From the NCBI GenBank assembly GCA_023853785.1, contig JAJIRX010000142.1, forward strand, positions 1 to 37,228: a stretch of DNA of 37,228 nucleotides, read 5' to 3'. The stretch comes from Psilocybe azurescens. Lineage: Eukaryota; Basidiomycota; Agaricomycetes; Agaricales; Agrocybaceae. A model generated the notes under the pieces. That model was not told the DNA's origin. It made no database searches and saw only the letters and a list, made by a program, of their open reading frames with translations. The position numbers and the translations under genes are program-made. This document shows positions 10,041-21,404 of this stretch, piece after piece; within the stretch, counting starts at the first letter, position 1; every line of letters begins with the position of its first letter.

Positions 10041-11043
10041 ATGGATACTACCATTGACACACCTTGCAATGCAAGGACCAACGTACTCTCAAGGTCTGAG
10101 AGGTACATAGAACAGCTTCGCCAATTGTGCACAACCCACTAAGCCTATTTTAGACTTCGCTTCTGGACCACATTCGTCAATTTTTCCCACGAACTTAGAC
10201 CTACGACCTACATAGCCTTAGCAAAATTACATAGCTGCGGCTTGCACACTGGTCTGCGATGCTATTACGCCCACAGCTCCACAGACAATGAAAGAGGGGC
10301 TTTTATGGATGTCAGTGCTTTAATAACGTCTAAAAGAAAGGGTTATACTAATATTTGGACATGTAGGACACTTTGAGAACTGGATGGAATGAAGCAGTGT
10401 ACTGTATGGCTGTAAAATGGAAGTTTCTCTGTGCACCAGGATGTGGATTACTCTTGAAGTACGTCACCCAGTTTTATCAGTTTTCGTTACTAACTACCCA
10501 TGTACCTAGTACATCCTTTGGGTTCTTTCAAATCGCAGGCGTCAATAACAATATGTATGCGCGAACGACGGCCATGTGCATGATTATATGATCAGGCCTG
10601 GGTACTGCAGTGTCTACCTCGTATATATGTCTGCAATCAAGTTTTATAGGCCCCAGATTTGCTCAAGGATGGCTTGAGGTGAGTATATAATGTACACATG
10701 AATTGGCCTCTTCACTAACTATTTTGTCGAGGCGTCTCATTATCACAATAGCAGGCAGTCATTCGACTTTTTCATGTTTTTATCTCTACCCTTTTCCCTT
10801 CTTGCCTGGTAGGATATCATCACCGTAAATTTCATTCAGTAAATGTTCTCATTATGCAATATTAGGTCCATCTTCTTTGGCATATTAACTTTATTCATCG
10901 CAATCTTCACTGATCCAAATCAAACCTACACCACCAGCCAAACCAAGTCAGTCATTGCAGCTGTATTCTTATTCGCTCTGGTCATATTCCACACCGTCCC
11001 AGTGATCTATGCTGCCAAGCAAATCAACCGCATAAATTGGTAA
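10041..11043 (+). pseudogene. Multi-pass membrane protein family copy 3 (one nonsense codon)
   Basis: The six-exon structure matches copies 1 and 2: 10041-10102, 10154-10310, 10367-10458, 10510-10678, then the homologues of exons 5 and 6 ending at TAA 11041-11043. Splice sites are preserved. In exon 4 the codon TCA of the conserved MIISSGLG segment reads TGA at 10589-10591, truncating the protein before its C-terminal membrane spans. No other break was found. It is therefore a recent pseudogene, or a base-call error. A TATATAAATT box lies about 55 bp before the ATG. Exon 1 groups it with copy 2. Confidence 0.75.
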
Positions 11044-11489
11044 GACTCTTAGAATCTATACTGTGACATAGTAGTAACAAATTCTTTCTTAAGGACCGGT
11101 GATAATAATCCGTCAACCTGCTAGAAAAAAGAATTGAAAGGATATTATTGTCATTAGAAAGATCTTGTAAAACTACTTCACTTCCACGGTTTTATCCACT
11201 CAGTAATATCACCACGAAAATTACTCCGTTGTATTTCACCGTCACCTACCCCACGTTAGATATTGGGCAGCATAGTCATGCACATATCCTTCATAGCTAG
11301 ACCTATGAATAACAGACTCGTCTGAGAGCGCCTTGAAGGAATAGGACAGTGGAACGCAGTGCTCAGTTTCTCAGTAAACCCTCAAGTATCAACTATCGAA
11401 ATCGAGGGAATGATTTGTATTCACTTGTTGGCCGCTCAAAGCCAGCCATCATATGACAGCAGTGAATGAAGCGACAGGCTTACCACTTG

Positions 11490-11649
11490 CCTTAAATGGT
11501 GTGAGCATTGCAGGTATCAAACCTACTCCCGCGGTTGTCAAAAACAGTCCCGCACAAAAATATGCTCTTCGACCTCGAACTTTGAGGTATCACGGACGCA
11601 TATAGTATGCCTTTGCTCTCTTTGATTTGCTGATATTTTGAGCGTTCAT
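11490..11649 (-). pseudogene. Broken copy of the MSAQN short ORF
   Basis: The minus strand starts ATGAACGCTCAAAATATCAG at 11649 and follows the copy 1 and copy 4 sequence, but a deletion after the AAAGAGAGC stretch puts the MHRGS-equivalent region out of frame. It lies between membrane copy 3 and phosphatase copy B. Confidence 0.5.
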
Positions 11650-12350
11650 AATTGACTAACGTACACATGAAGTCTGTTGGGCACGTAACGACGGCGTGAT
11701 CTGCACCAATAGTCTGCCATCCCATCTGCATCTGGGTATCGTCGTCATGATAGGGTGATATTCTCTGACCCAAAATTAAACTCAGAAGATCAACGACGCC
11801 TATAGTTACTTGCAGGAAAACTTGGAGTTTACTGCAGCAGGGGCCACTCACTCAGATTACAGAACGCACTTCCCTGCACCTGCACGAAGGCTGACATATC
11901 TACCGTCCATCATCTAAAGCCGAAATAAAACACATCACAACTCCAGGACTGCACGACATACGATTACGATGCAGTATTGGCTTTCAAGACACCCGCCATT
12001 TCGATACTCTGCGAGGAAGGTGGTTTGAAGAACCCTCGCATATAAAATGAAGAACACGGTGAAGCATGCATATAATGGGCGGGGTGTGACGACACACCCA
12101 GATGATAGAACAAGGAGCAAGAAAGACCAACTCGAACTTGAACTCAAACAGTTCCCCTGACATCTTGGTCGTTGACAGTTAGACAACGGTCCGTGCACGA
12201 CAAGGAAACATAAACGAAAATAGCAATAGCAAAGAAACCTCGTAAAATAGAAAAGCTCGTAGCAAAAACACAAACATCTGTCCATACATCCATAAAGCGA
12301 ACACATGTGTAAGACACCTTGCATCCCCAATTCAGCACACACACCTCTAC

Positions 12351-14741
12351 TCAGACGAAATACAGCATATTGCTCTAAATGTAAGCCTGGCGCCCCAGTC
12401 TTACCACAGCCCCTTTCGATATTATCTTATCTTATACATTTACATACACGTGACTACGATCCCCAACCCCATTCCTTTGACACAGACTTAGAATTAGACC
12501 TTATGCACCGTACACACCTGTAGCCAGTCCATCGTTCTATCGATATATCGTGGTCCTGTCATTTTCCGCGTGACTCCTCAGTGAGCCTGGTGACGCCAGG
12601 CTTTCACTAAACGAACGAACAAATAGATTTGAAAAATCAGCACCCGTCCCAAAAAGACAAAAACAACCCAGCTCACCCTGGCAAACCCAACCCCTATCCA
12701 TGCCTCCATACCCCCTGCCATCCCTCCTCCTCTCATACCCCTAGCAACATTCCACTCATTCTCCGCCGCCGCCGCCTCAAACACCTCAAACGTCCTCTCC
12801 CCGCCGTCCCTCACTGTCATAATCCCTGCCAGATTCTTACAGCGGTAGCAGTAATTAGTCGCGGACCACACAGTAACGGGCTGGACATTGAACATGTATT
12901 TACAGCGTTCTTGCACGAGCTGGTGTGTGCGCGGGATGAGGGATAGAGCGCACAAACGCTTCGAGGTCCAAGAATGCGGTGCGCTAGCGGCGCGGCAGGT
13001 GAGAGTAGACATGGGTATTTGACGAAGATGACGGCGACGAGGGATGTGAGGGAGAGGAAGAAGAGGGCTCGACTGCGACAGGAGTCTGGATGCGCAAGAG
13101 CTTTGACTCGAGCGTTCGATCCTCAACCCCTTCCGACCTTTCTTACACATACCACCAGAAGTTTCCTCACCCGATCGTAAAGTATATCTCCTTTCATTAA
13201 ACCCCACTGAACACGTACTGACCCTCATATGACGTGGTTGCACTGTTGTTGTGATTTTTGGGGAAGGAATAGGAGGGGCAGAGGAAGGGATGGGAATGAG
13301 TGTGGGTGCGCGGATAAATAGAAATAGGTGAGACGCAGCGGGGAGGATATATCACGGAGTCAAAGCAAAGAAACGATTTAGCGCCCATCTAAACAACCAG
13401 AACGAGACTTACCTCCTGACAAAACTTCCCTGAATACCCACCCGTGCCGCGTGGGCTGACGGCCCAGTTGTCGATGTCGTCCGGATCAGACCACATCAGA
13501 TCTACACGTGCGTGTCAAGATTCAGGTGCCGAAAAGGTAAAATTATATGTGATGGGATGTAAGGTAAGCATGTCGTCAGTCGCTATTCCAAAAACAGGAG
13601 AGGCTAAACGTGGAATGAAATGAAAGGATCAAGATATACAACGAAATGCAAAAAGCAGAACCCTCAAAATAAAGAAGAAAAACATACCACAAAACTGCCA
13701 CCCTCATGCGGAATCTCCTGTGCTCTCGAGAGCGACCAAATCGAGTTGAGCATGCGGATTTCGGGCGACAGCCCGCCGTGCGCGCAGAGCGTCTCGCCGT
13801 CTATGATCTGCGTTTTCTTTTTCGTTTGTGGATTGAGTTTGGGTTTTATTTTATTTTTGGTTGCGTGCGGATTTGATGAGAGATTGATGACGGGTAGGTT
13901 GATGGGCGAATGAGAGTTGGATAGGCGGTAAACGAACGAATAGGCAGACGGACACACAGTGTGTAGTGGAGCAGACGAGGGCGTCGTAAGGATCAGACGA
14001 AGAAAAAGAAAATAAATTGAATTCAGTTTGAGTAGAGATCTACGGCATGTGAAGACGAAGACGAAGACGGCCATCATCGGACTCAAATTACAAAACTGGT
14101 TTCAGCAGCAGCATTGTAACCGAGACGATGGTGGGATGCACTGGCACGATCGCAATCACGATCGCAGATGGACTAATCATAATGAAGACAGTGAAAATTG
14201 AAGGGATTAGAGAGCATGACGCCACCGACACCAACGCCGGATGGAGTCACGAGGAATTTGTGGGTTGGATTTGGGTTATTTTAAAGGAAAGAAGGGCGAT
14301 GGATGGTGGATTTGGGGGTGAGAGTTGCGGATGGAAGGTGGGAAGGTCGTCATCCGTTGATGTGAGTTGGTGGATAATTATATTAAAATGAGAACAGTGG
14401 ATACGAGACGTGAAGAGACTGGGGGTATGAGAACGTCGAAATAGATATCGACGAGAGAATGGTGTCGGTATTGATGTCGGCGCCAGAGGACGAGCAGATA
14501 AGAGGGAGGAAAAGGTAAATGTGAGTAAGTGATATTCTTGATGAGCGTACAGAGAATATGCTAAGAAAGAAAAAGGACGAAAGGAGGACGGCTAAAGAGA
14601 AAGGAGGGAGAAGGAGGAAGGGAAGGGGAGGGAGAAGAAGAAAAAGGAATGGGAGGATGAGGAAAGCGCACCGTAGAACCCGTATACATGATCTGCCTGC
14701 TCTTGTTATTCTCGCAGAGGAGGGTGACCCGATCGGGGTAT
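12351..14741 (-). pseudogene. SIT4/PP6 phosphatase pseudogene B (lacks exons 1, 2 and 4)
   Basis: This is the second diverged copy of the gene at 28110-30864. Exon 3 begins at 14741, but its RGNHES metal-site motif is destroyed (it reads CENNKS). Exon 4 is missing: comparison with copy A shows a deletion at about 14255. Exon 5 (about 13690-13805), exon 6 (about 13427-13500), exon 7 (about 12700-12925, LVTVWSATNYCYRCKNLA) and the last exon (stop 12351-12353) are recognisable, with several frameshifts. Exons 1 and 2 are absent, with the same left boundary in intron 2 as copy A and the same small secreted gene beyond it. A solo-LTR-like element (12380-12606) interrupts the last intron. It is non-functional as a phosphatase. 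Confidence 0.85.
12380..12606. mobile_element. Solo-LTR-like insertion, copy 1 (227 bp)
   Basis: The ends are TGTAAGCCTGGCGCC and GACGCCAGGCTTTCA, so it starts TG and ends CA with inverted termini. It is flanked by CTAAA at 12375-12379 and 12607-12611, a 5-bp target duplication. The two other phosphatase copies have no insertion at this point, which confirms it. A second copy is at 24289-24518. TG..CA plus 5 bp fits an LTR retrotransposon solo LTR best; a MITE with 15-bp inverted repeats is the alternative. Confidence 0.75.
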
Positions 14742-14889
14742 CTGGATAAGGTGGTGTAGGTGTAGGTGTATGTGTAAGCGTCAGTATAAGTTAAGTGGAG
14801 TGAAGTGGCAATGAAAATGAAAATTATGGATGGACGCGAATCGGGTGAACTAGTGGAATGGGTTCGTGGCTTTGCTGGTGAGCGAGCGC

Positions 14890-15295
14890 ACGGAGGGCAT
14901 GGCCAGATGGCTCTGTCATCATAACAATGGTAAGAAGTCAGAAATCACAAGATAAGATGAGATCGGCAAGCATACCTTGTCTTTAGGATGCTCTTAAGCG
15001 GGGATTCAGGCTGGACCGGCGAGTGTGTGTGTTATTGCTGCTTCTGTTCGTCGATGTGATGAGAGCCGGCTTGAGCGGCTTCTTTAATGTAGAGTCCGTG
15101 GGCGGGGAGCCAGCAATGGCGGCTGCGAGCTTGTAGGACACGGCGGGAATGGTGTTCTCCGCATCGACCTGGGCCTGCACCTGCGCGATCGTTTCACAGG
15201 AGTGCTGCTCGGGCGTCGGCGGGGAGGACTGGGAGAGCACCGCGGTAGTAGGCAGGAACAGCGATGACGATTCTGTGGTTGCGGAAGGAAGTCAT
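14890..15295 (-). pseudogene. Small predicted secreted protein, copy B (frameshifted)
   Basis: The ATG is at 15295 (MTSFRNHRIVIA). Relative to copy A, 5 nt are missing inside the signal-peptide region, so the frame changes and ends early (about 33 codons). The rest of the family sequence is present in another frame: TPEQHSCETIAQVQAQVDAE, then AAAIAGSPPTDSTLKKPLKP and ALITSTN, to PLKSILKT before a GTATGC donor near 14974. A further exon after ATGATGACAG near 14920 is likely. It adjoins phosphatase pseudogene B exactly as copy A adjoins pseudogene A. Confidence 0.5.
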
Positions 15296-15935
15296 GATGA
15301 CTGGTGAGTGAGTGAAGTGGAAGAGTGCTGAATGTATTGCCTATACTGGAAACGATGTCCGAAATGAACGCTCTGAATTTTCATGAGGCTATGAAAGAAG
15401 GAATGTCCTAGATGAGCAAAGGACTCCACAGCAGGAAAAGGAAGGAGGAGCCCGACGGCGCGTTGTGCGAAGACAGGACTCCCAGAGAAAAAGGAAAGAG
15501 GGAGAAAAGGTAAGTAACAACGTACATGGTTGAAGGAGCACTTTAAATGATGAGGTTGGTAATTGTCTATATTGTGACCGTATGGACTGTGGAGGGAAGC
15601 CATGCGCATTATTGACGCATCTTCAAGGTAACAGTGTCTGCTAAAATGGTCCAGGATGCCATGAAGGACCTGTAGGTGTTAAATGATGTAAATATATGCG
15701 CATGTTCCCAACGGAAAACGCACGGAGAAGGCATATATTCAAATTTTCTGCTCGATTATGCCGCAATCGAGGACAGAATCCACAAGAAACGTTGATGGTC
15801 AGCTTATATTTGCGTATCGATTGGTCTGTACTGGAACGCTGCCCGACCTTGTCCCACGTGATTAAAAACCATCACTATTGTTTGAAACAATAATGTTTCA
15901 ATTCATCGTTTAGTTTTCAACCCTCAATATTTGCT
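15296..15935. other. Intergenic region upstream of the FunK1 gene
   Basis: The left part (to about 15350) continues the promoter repeat of the small secreted gene (GAGTGAGTGAAGTGGAAGAG, TATACTGGAAACGATGTC). The remainder shows no conserved frame. AATATATG near 15690 is the only TATA-like site noted. Confidence 0.4.
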
Positions 15936-18093
15936 ATGGCCACCGTCGACGAAACTACCCCTCGCCACTTTGGTGCCAATAAACTCAACTTTCTTATGGA
16001 ATCCCGCTTTGGGTCGAGTAGCGAAACGATCAAGGCAGAACTGGTAAATAAAATCACTTACGATGACCCTAATGTGTTCAGACGTCTTCGCATTGTCGAT
16101 ATCCCTCATGATTTGGTCGAGAAGTGCGCAGCATCCTTGGATACGGAGAATGCTGAGGACATAGCCCTGTTGAAAGGAGTAGCAGCAACAGCCTCAAATA
16201 AATTGCCAGATGACTTGGAGGAAGAGGAGGAAGCAAACAACGATGTGGCGCAAAGTGGTAACAATGGAACTGAAGAAGAGAGGAAGATGTATGCTCCAAT
16301 AGTGCGTGATATATTTCACAAATGTTTCTCCTTCCGCTCTGAATCTTTTCTTTAGGTTCGCTTGTTCAATCATATCGCAGAATTCGGTGGTACCCCGGAC
16401 TTCGCCAAGTCGAGCACACGAAGAGTATGCTCAAAGCCGACGAGCCTCACACTTTTGGCTTCTCCAGTGTCAGTCCTGACATTACAATATCTCAGCGAGG
16501 CGTAAATGCCAGCACCTCCAAGAAATGGCGCCATCGCGATGCATTTGGCGAGGTAAAGCCGTCAGACAAGCAGGGACCAAAGCCTCTGCTCCCTGGTACC
16601 GTACAGCCAATTGTGACTCAATGTGCTGACTACGCGCAGCTTTTCATGTCTGCTCGCCCTTTCATGCTTTTCTGCACCGGAGTCTTGATCTTCGGAACAA
16701 AATTTTGCGTTGGGATTTTTGATCGTGATGGGGTCACCTTTTCCCCATTTTCGACATGTTCGACGATATCAAGACCCTGATTTGCGTTGTGCGCAGCCTC
16801 ACTTGCCAACTGTCAATCCAGGAACTAGGTTTTGACCCTACTGTTCGTGTTTTGGATGATCAGGAAACCATGGAGCTCACTGGCCAGCGAGACACATATC
16901 CTTCTGCTGTGGTGAGGTGTGCTCATCGGGATTGGTGCACGATCGGGTTTCCGATTTGGATCTCTCTGTCAATTCTTGGTCGTGGCACCAACGTTTGGCA
17001 TGTCAGAGAGTATGTTCTGGATAATGACCAGCATCCATGCCTGCAAGGCGATCTAATGATCATGAAGACTGCTTGGCATAGCAGTGCCAGGACACCTGAA
17101 TCTGATATCTACCGGTCAATCGACAATCCATATCCAGCAGGGCTGGCTAAATTTGAATGTGGTAGTGATGTCGAATTTCCTTCTTCTAGATTTCCAGTTA
17201 CTGTGCTGAATCTGAGGGGCAAAGCGAAGCTGCCTAATGATAGTAGTACTTCACCAGTGACACCTGTTCTTCATCGTCTCGTTCTCCGTACAGTTGGGCG
17301 CCCAATGTGGGAGTATAAGTCGGAAATGGATCTGCTTACTGGCTTCAGGGATGCTGTCCAAGGTCCGTATTTCATTGTAAGCAGCTGCAATTGTTTCTCA
17401 CTACCTCGTAGCACACATGGAGCTTTATGACAAAGGGATTCTTCACCGCGACATCAGCCCAGGCAATGTCCTGTTGACTGAGATTCCGAATGGTGGCTTT
17501 ATTACAGACGTAGAATTTGCTCACATTCAAAAGTCGACCATGCAAAATTTTGAGTCAACGGTGACTATAAACCGAGGCACAGGGGTATCTGTAAGTTTTG
17601 TCTATGCTGAAGCCGTTTTCGTCAGGCTAATGGTATTGCACAGGGAACTGCCCAGTTCATGGCTCGTGCTATCCTAGAGGCAAATGACGCAAATCTCCCC
17701 ATCGTGCACGAAGCGGCTCATGATGTTGAATCCTTTATCTGGGTTCTCTCTTACAGTGTCATGCGAAATCTTCTAATTCGGGCCTCTGAAGAGCCTTCGA
17801 AAGAATTCCAGGATTCCTGCAACAGCCTGAGAGAAATATATCAAGAAGCTTTTGTAAAGCAGCCAATATGAAAATTGCTACCCAAAGACAATCTCGATCA
17901 GCTGCCCTCGCTTTTCCAGGACGACACAAGGTCCACAAGATAATTGAAAGCTTTATGAGCAATATACTGGTCTCTCTTTTCAAAGAATTCCAGGCTCTTA
18001 TACATCGCCTCAGCCGATATCTTCAATCCGGTCCCTTTGACTCATCACGATCTTCTTTCAGTCGTTAACAAGGCAATCACGTCTCTGCAATAA
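15936..18093 (+). pseudogene. FunK1 fungal-type protein kinase, frameshifted
   Basis: Family features appear in order: MYAP end of exon 1 (intron 16302-16355), then FGEVKPSDKQGPKPLLPG, CADYAQLFMSARPFMLFCTG, FCVGIFDRDGVTFSP, the MIMKTAW lysine segment, HRLVLRTVGRPMWEY, the catalytic loop ILHRDISPGNVLL after a short intron (about 17360-17411), FITDVEFAH in place of DFG, and a GTAAGT intron (about 17591-17642) before GTAQFMARAILEAN and HDVESFIWVLSY. It ends with SVVNKAITSLQ and TAA at 18091-18093. This matches the Pfam Pkinase_fungal (FunK1) pattern in length and order. Four single-base frameshifts are needed, near 16426, 16747, 17853 and 18003. Two look like a lost base in a C or T run, so errors and true decay are both possible. 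FunK1 kinases are expanded in agaricomycetes; the substrate is unknown. Confidence 0.8.
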
Positions 18094-18119
18094 TTTGAAG
18101 TATTATTTGGCTGGTTGTA

Positions 18120-18473
18120 GTTAGCACATGTAAATCACTAGAAACTGTAACTGTACATGTTTTGCACTCGAACTTTGAAATGTATGATTCATTAACGGCT
18201 TGATATCAACACTTCCGTTCATTGATGTGATGAGAGCCGGCTTGAGCGGCTTCTTTACTATACAGTCAGTAGGTGGAAATCCAGTGATAGCAGCTGTGAG
18301 CCTGGAGGACATGGCCAGGATGGTATACTCTGCATCGACCTGGGCCTGCACCTACACGATCCGCTCTACTGGGAGTGCTGCTCAGGTGCTGGCAGAGAGG
18401 AACTGAGAGAGCATCGTGGTGGTAGGCAGGAACAGCAAGGCGATGACGACTGTGGTTGCAGAAGGAAGTTTAT
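18120..18473 (-). pseudogene. Small predicted secreted protein, copy D (start lost)
   Basis: The minus strand from 18473 matches copies A and B, but the start codon reads ATA and the frame is broken within the signal-peptide region. Recognisable further on are QAQVDAEYTI, SSRLTAAITGFPPTD and VKKPLKPALITSMNGS. Similarity stops near 18205. Its promoter side is cut at 18500 by a transposon and resumes at 21977. Confidence 0.6.
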
Positions 18474-19600
18474 GATGATTAGCAAGTGAGTGAGGTGGAA
18501 GGGCATACGGAAAGCTGCATGGCAGGTTGCGTGCTTGTGTGCCACGCAACCTGGACTGTGTACACGTTTTTAAGTGTGTAGTTGGATTATCTTTATGAGT
18601 AACATTAATGTTGCCATCCCTTTACTGTTGTTTACTGAGACTTGACCTGGACTTGCATCAAGTCCGTGCTTTCTGACACCTTTCCATGTCAGTTAGTTCT
18701 ATGTGAGGCTCATTTAAATGCTGTGTCCTGCCTACTCTTAATAAAAAATTTCCTGTAATGCACTCTATATTGCTGCCATGTGCACCTTCTTAGTAACTTT
18801 TTAGAGACTCAATACCATATGAGTTGAGTATATGTCTCAATTATGATTTTATGACATCAATACTAAACTCCGGAGCACAATCTAAACAACAATCTGTCAA
18901 GCTTGCATCAAGTACAGCAAGGAATGTATATATACTTGTAGATAGCAAGTTTTTACTGTTTTAGTATCTGTAAATCACCTATGTTTAAGGACATGGCCAC
19001 AGGCAATAGTTAACACTATAGAATCCATGCGCCGGCCATACTTGGTAAAAGTCTTAATGGCATAGCTGTCACCGCCAAAGATTTGTATACCTTATTATTC
19101 TTCTCAACATTGTTTCTATCACCCCTGTTCAAATAATATACAATGGTGAACACACAACTTGTACACAAATGCACTCAGCCTACACTCAGCACACACTCAG
19201 TCACGTGCAACCGACACTCAACCGCACGCAACCTGTGCACAGCCACCACACAATCACAAACAGCCACCATGCAACTACACTCAACCTACGTCCAAGTACT
19301 TCTCAATCAATATTTAGATGCACGCAAGTGCACTCGGTCAGTGCTTAGCATCCCTCATCTACACAAAACCATATCTAAATAAACTAAACTTGCTTGGCAT
19401 ATCAGTATTTATGTTTCAACTGAGTTTCAACTTGCTATCCAACTCAAAATTGACATTTTAGATGTGTAAACACTGTGAATTGTCTGCGTTGAAATGATTA
19501 TTTTTTTGATTATGTTTCAACTCTCCGTATTACTTTAAATTTGAGTTTTAGATGAGTAAACTCCACCAAATTTCCTTGTTGAGATGGAGGTCTTTACCTC

Positions 19601-19860
19601 ACCCATATATTCGGGTGGAGTCCACCAACTCCGGCATGGAGTTGGTGGACTCCACATGGAGTTTGGTGATCTTTTTTGGCAGGTATCCCAGCCATTTAGG
19701 GTGGAGGCTCCACATGGAGTCCAGCTGGAATTGACCCATCCTCCATGTGGACCAATGTGGAGGATGTGGAAACTCCATCTGGACTCCATGTGGAACTTTA
19801 TTTGGAGTTCATGTGGAGTCCATATGGAGTTCCACATCCTCTACATGGATTCTGTTTGGG
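19601..19860. repeat. Subterminal palindromic repeats, left end
   Basis: This is a dense array of GGAGTCCA / TGGACTCC / CTCCATGTGGA units in alternating orientation, able to fold into many hairpins. The matching array is at 20590-20835. Such subterminal arrays usually serve as transposase binding sites; that role is inferred. Confidence 0.7.
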
Positions 19861-19877
19861 TTTAACCTCAACTGAAT

Positions 19878-20357
19878 GATCTTGGCCATCCTATATTTGT
19901 ATTGATAAAGGTTGCCAAGTCTTTTGAACAAGTATTGTAAAAAACTTGGGAAACTTGGCAAGAAACTAGTCAATTTATTGTTGATTCATATCATTATATC
20001 AACCATCAAACAAGTGATTATCTATGCTGTAAATGGTGTAATCCAGCTCCATTAAATGGTTCTGCTCCTAATCTTGTGGTTCTAGCAAAGACTAAAGATG
20101 GAACAGAATATTTTCAACAAGCATTTAATATACAAGCATGTGAACAATTAAATTCATTGTTAGGTGGCTTTGATTCAATTCTAAAGCACATAAAATTTGG
20201 GAATTTTGATTGGTTTTTACATTCAATGCTGTTCTATCACACTCAAAATGTCATTCAAAAGCAGAAACAAAGAGAAAAGCCTCATCAAATTGATGATACT
20301 GAAGATGATGATGATGAAAAAAGAATGAAAACTATATTAAAAGACACTGGGATATAG
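19878..20357 (+). pseudogene. C-terminal fragment of a KDZ-type transposase
   Basis: After an in-frame TAA near 19950 the frame is open to the stop at 20355-20357. It reads TWQETSQFIVDSYHYINHQT, then CCKWCNPAPLNGSAPNLVVL, then AFNIQACEQLNSLLGGFDSI and NFDWFLHSMLFYHTQNVIQK, ending in an acidic tail (DDTEDDDDEKR). The pattern W...FVVDSWHY / C..WCNPAPLNGS / EQLNSWLGGF / NFDWFLH is the end of Kyakuja-Dileera-Zisupton-like transposases that I recall from agaricomycetes. The large N-terminal catalytic part is missing, so it is inactive. Confidence 0.6.
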
Positions 20358-20589
20358 AAGATGATGAGGCATAAGAGTGTAGAAAAAGAAGTGTATTCTA
20401 GTGTACCACTATAAATTATTTGATTTAATTTGAAGACTTTAAGAGCTTCATATAGACTTCTTACAAATAATGTATTTATAAGCTTGTAAGTCTACTACTC
20501 ACTTAGATAATGAATTTAAAATAAATATACAAAAGCTCCATCTAGATTCTATCTAGACCTTGACTATACTAATAAAAAAATAAAGAATA

Positions 20590-20835
20590 TTAAGACCTAT
20601 GTGGAGTTTATACTGAGTCCATGTGGAGTCCATGCAGAGTCCATATGGAGTCCAGGTGGACTCCATCTGGCCTCAAGTGGAATTGAATGGAGTCCAGTGG
20701 ACTCCAAGTGGACTCCATCTGGACTCCACTTATCAAAGATGACTTTTTGAACATTTACATATGTTCCAGGTGGACTCCATGTGGAGTCCACCACTTTGTA
20801 TGGAGTTGGTGGACTCCATATGGAGTATATGGGTG
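20590..20835. repeat. Subterminal palindromic repeats, right end
   Basis: This is the inverted counterpart of the array at 19601-19860, with repeated TGGAGTCCATATGGAGTCCA-type units. The outermost part pairs with the left end as terminal inverted repeat. Confidence 0.7.
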
Positions 20836-21073
20836 GAGGTAAAGTACACTTGAGATGGTTCCTTTGTAAATTGAGTGGTCATTGTGGTCTCTGTTGCTGC
20901 CTTTGCTTTTAGATTCATTGTTTTAAGCTGTTACATATTATACTCAACATAAACAAGAGGAGATAATATCCTGTTGACTGACTTCTCCCTCCCTTCCAAA
21001 TCTTTGGCAGTTACAGCCTCATATTTAAATATCAACTGTAACGAGTTGGTCATTGTAATCTCATAAAATTAAC

Positions 21074-21404
21074 ATGAATGACATACCGGCCTCATATTCT
21101 TTCGATTGGAAATGGGGTCTTGATATTGGAAACCATCAGGATAACTGGAGGTCATATGCATACCTTCCTGAGGACTGGAACCACAGGGATAGACAAGAAG
21201 AGAATATTGAAATGAAGGCAAGTGTAGTATTTTTTTATTGACATTTCACCTATTTCGAATGTGTCTATCAATGTCTTATAATTTTGTCAAGCCGGGACCT
21301 AATTATGTCAAATTTTCAAAGTCAAAGCCAGTAGAAATTTTACTAGTCAAACTTCACCCCAGGCCGAGACCCATTCTGAAGAAGAGGAAGCAAAGCAGAG
21401 CTAA
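21074..21404 (+). CDS. Possible small two-exon gene inside the transposon (61 aa)
   Basis: From ATG 21074 the frame reads MNDIPASYSFDWKWGLDIGN, HQDNWRSYAYLPEDWNHRDR and QEENIEMK, all of coding-like composition (rich in W, D, Y). It meets GGCAAGTG at 21218 and a CTTCACCCCAG acceptor at 21352-21362. Splicing as a GC-AG intron would add AETHSEEEEAKQS and a TAA at 21402-21404. It resembles the N-terminal piece of a transposon-encoded or captured protein. No family is recognised and the intron is a guess. Confidence 0.3.

Larger units (their letters stand above)
19588..20849. mobile_element. Nested inverted-repeat element (1262 bp) carrying a KDZ-like transposase remnant
   Basis: The left end (AGGTCTTTACCTCACCCATATA) and the reverse complement of the right end (GTGTACTTTACCTCCACCCATATA) match. 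The flanks repeat TTGAGATGG (19579-19587 and 20850-20858), a 9-bp target duplication. Both ends then carry about 250 bp of short imperfect palindromes of the type TGGACTCCATGTGGAGTCCA. The centre holds the C-terminal part of a transposase. It lies wholly inside the 18501-21976 element, so it inserted later. Confidence 0.7.

Noticed and set aside
15292..15609. 105-codon minus-strand frame starting MRMASLHSPYG
   Set aside because: It covers the promoter repeat of small secreted copy B and has no counterpart at copies A or D.
19143..19382. 79-codon Thr/His-rich plus-strand frame
   Set aside because: It consists of recurring CACTCA / GCACGCAA subterminal motifs of the outer transposon, so the frame is a by-product of the repeat.
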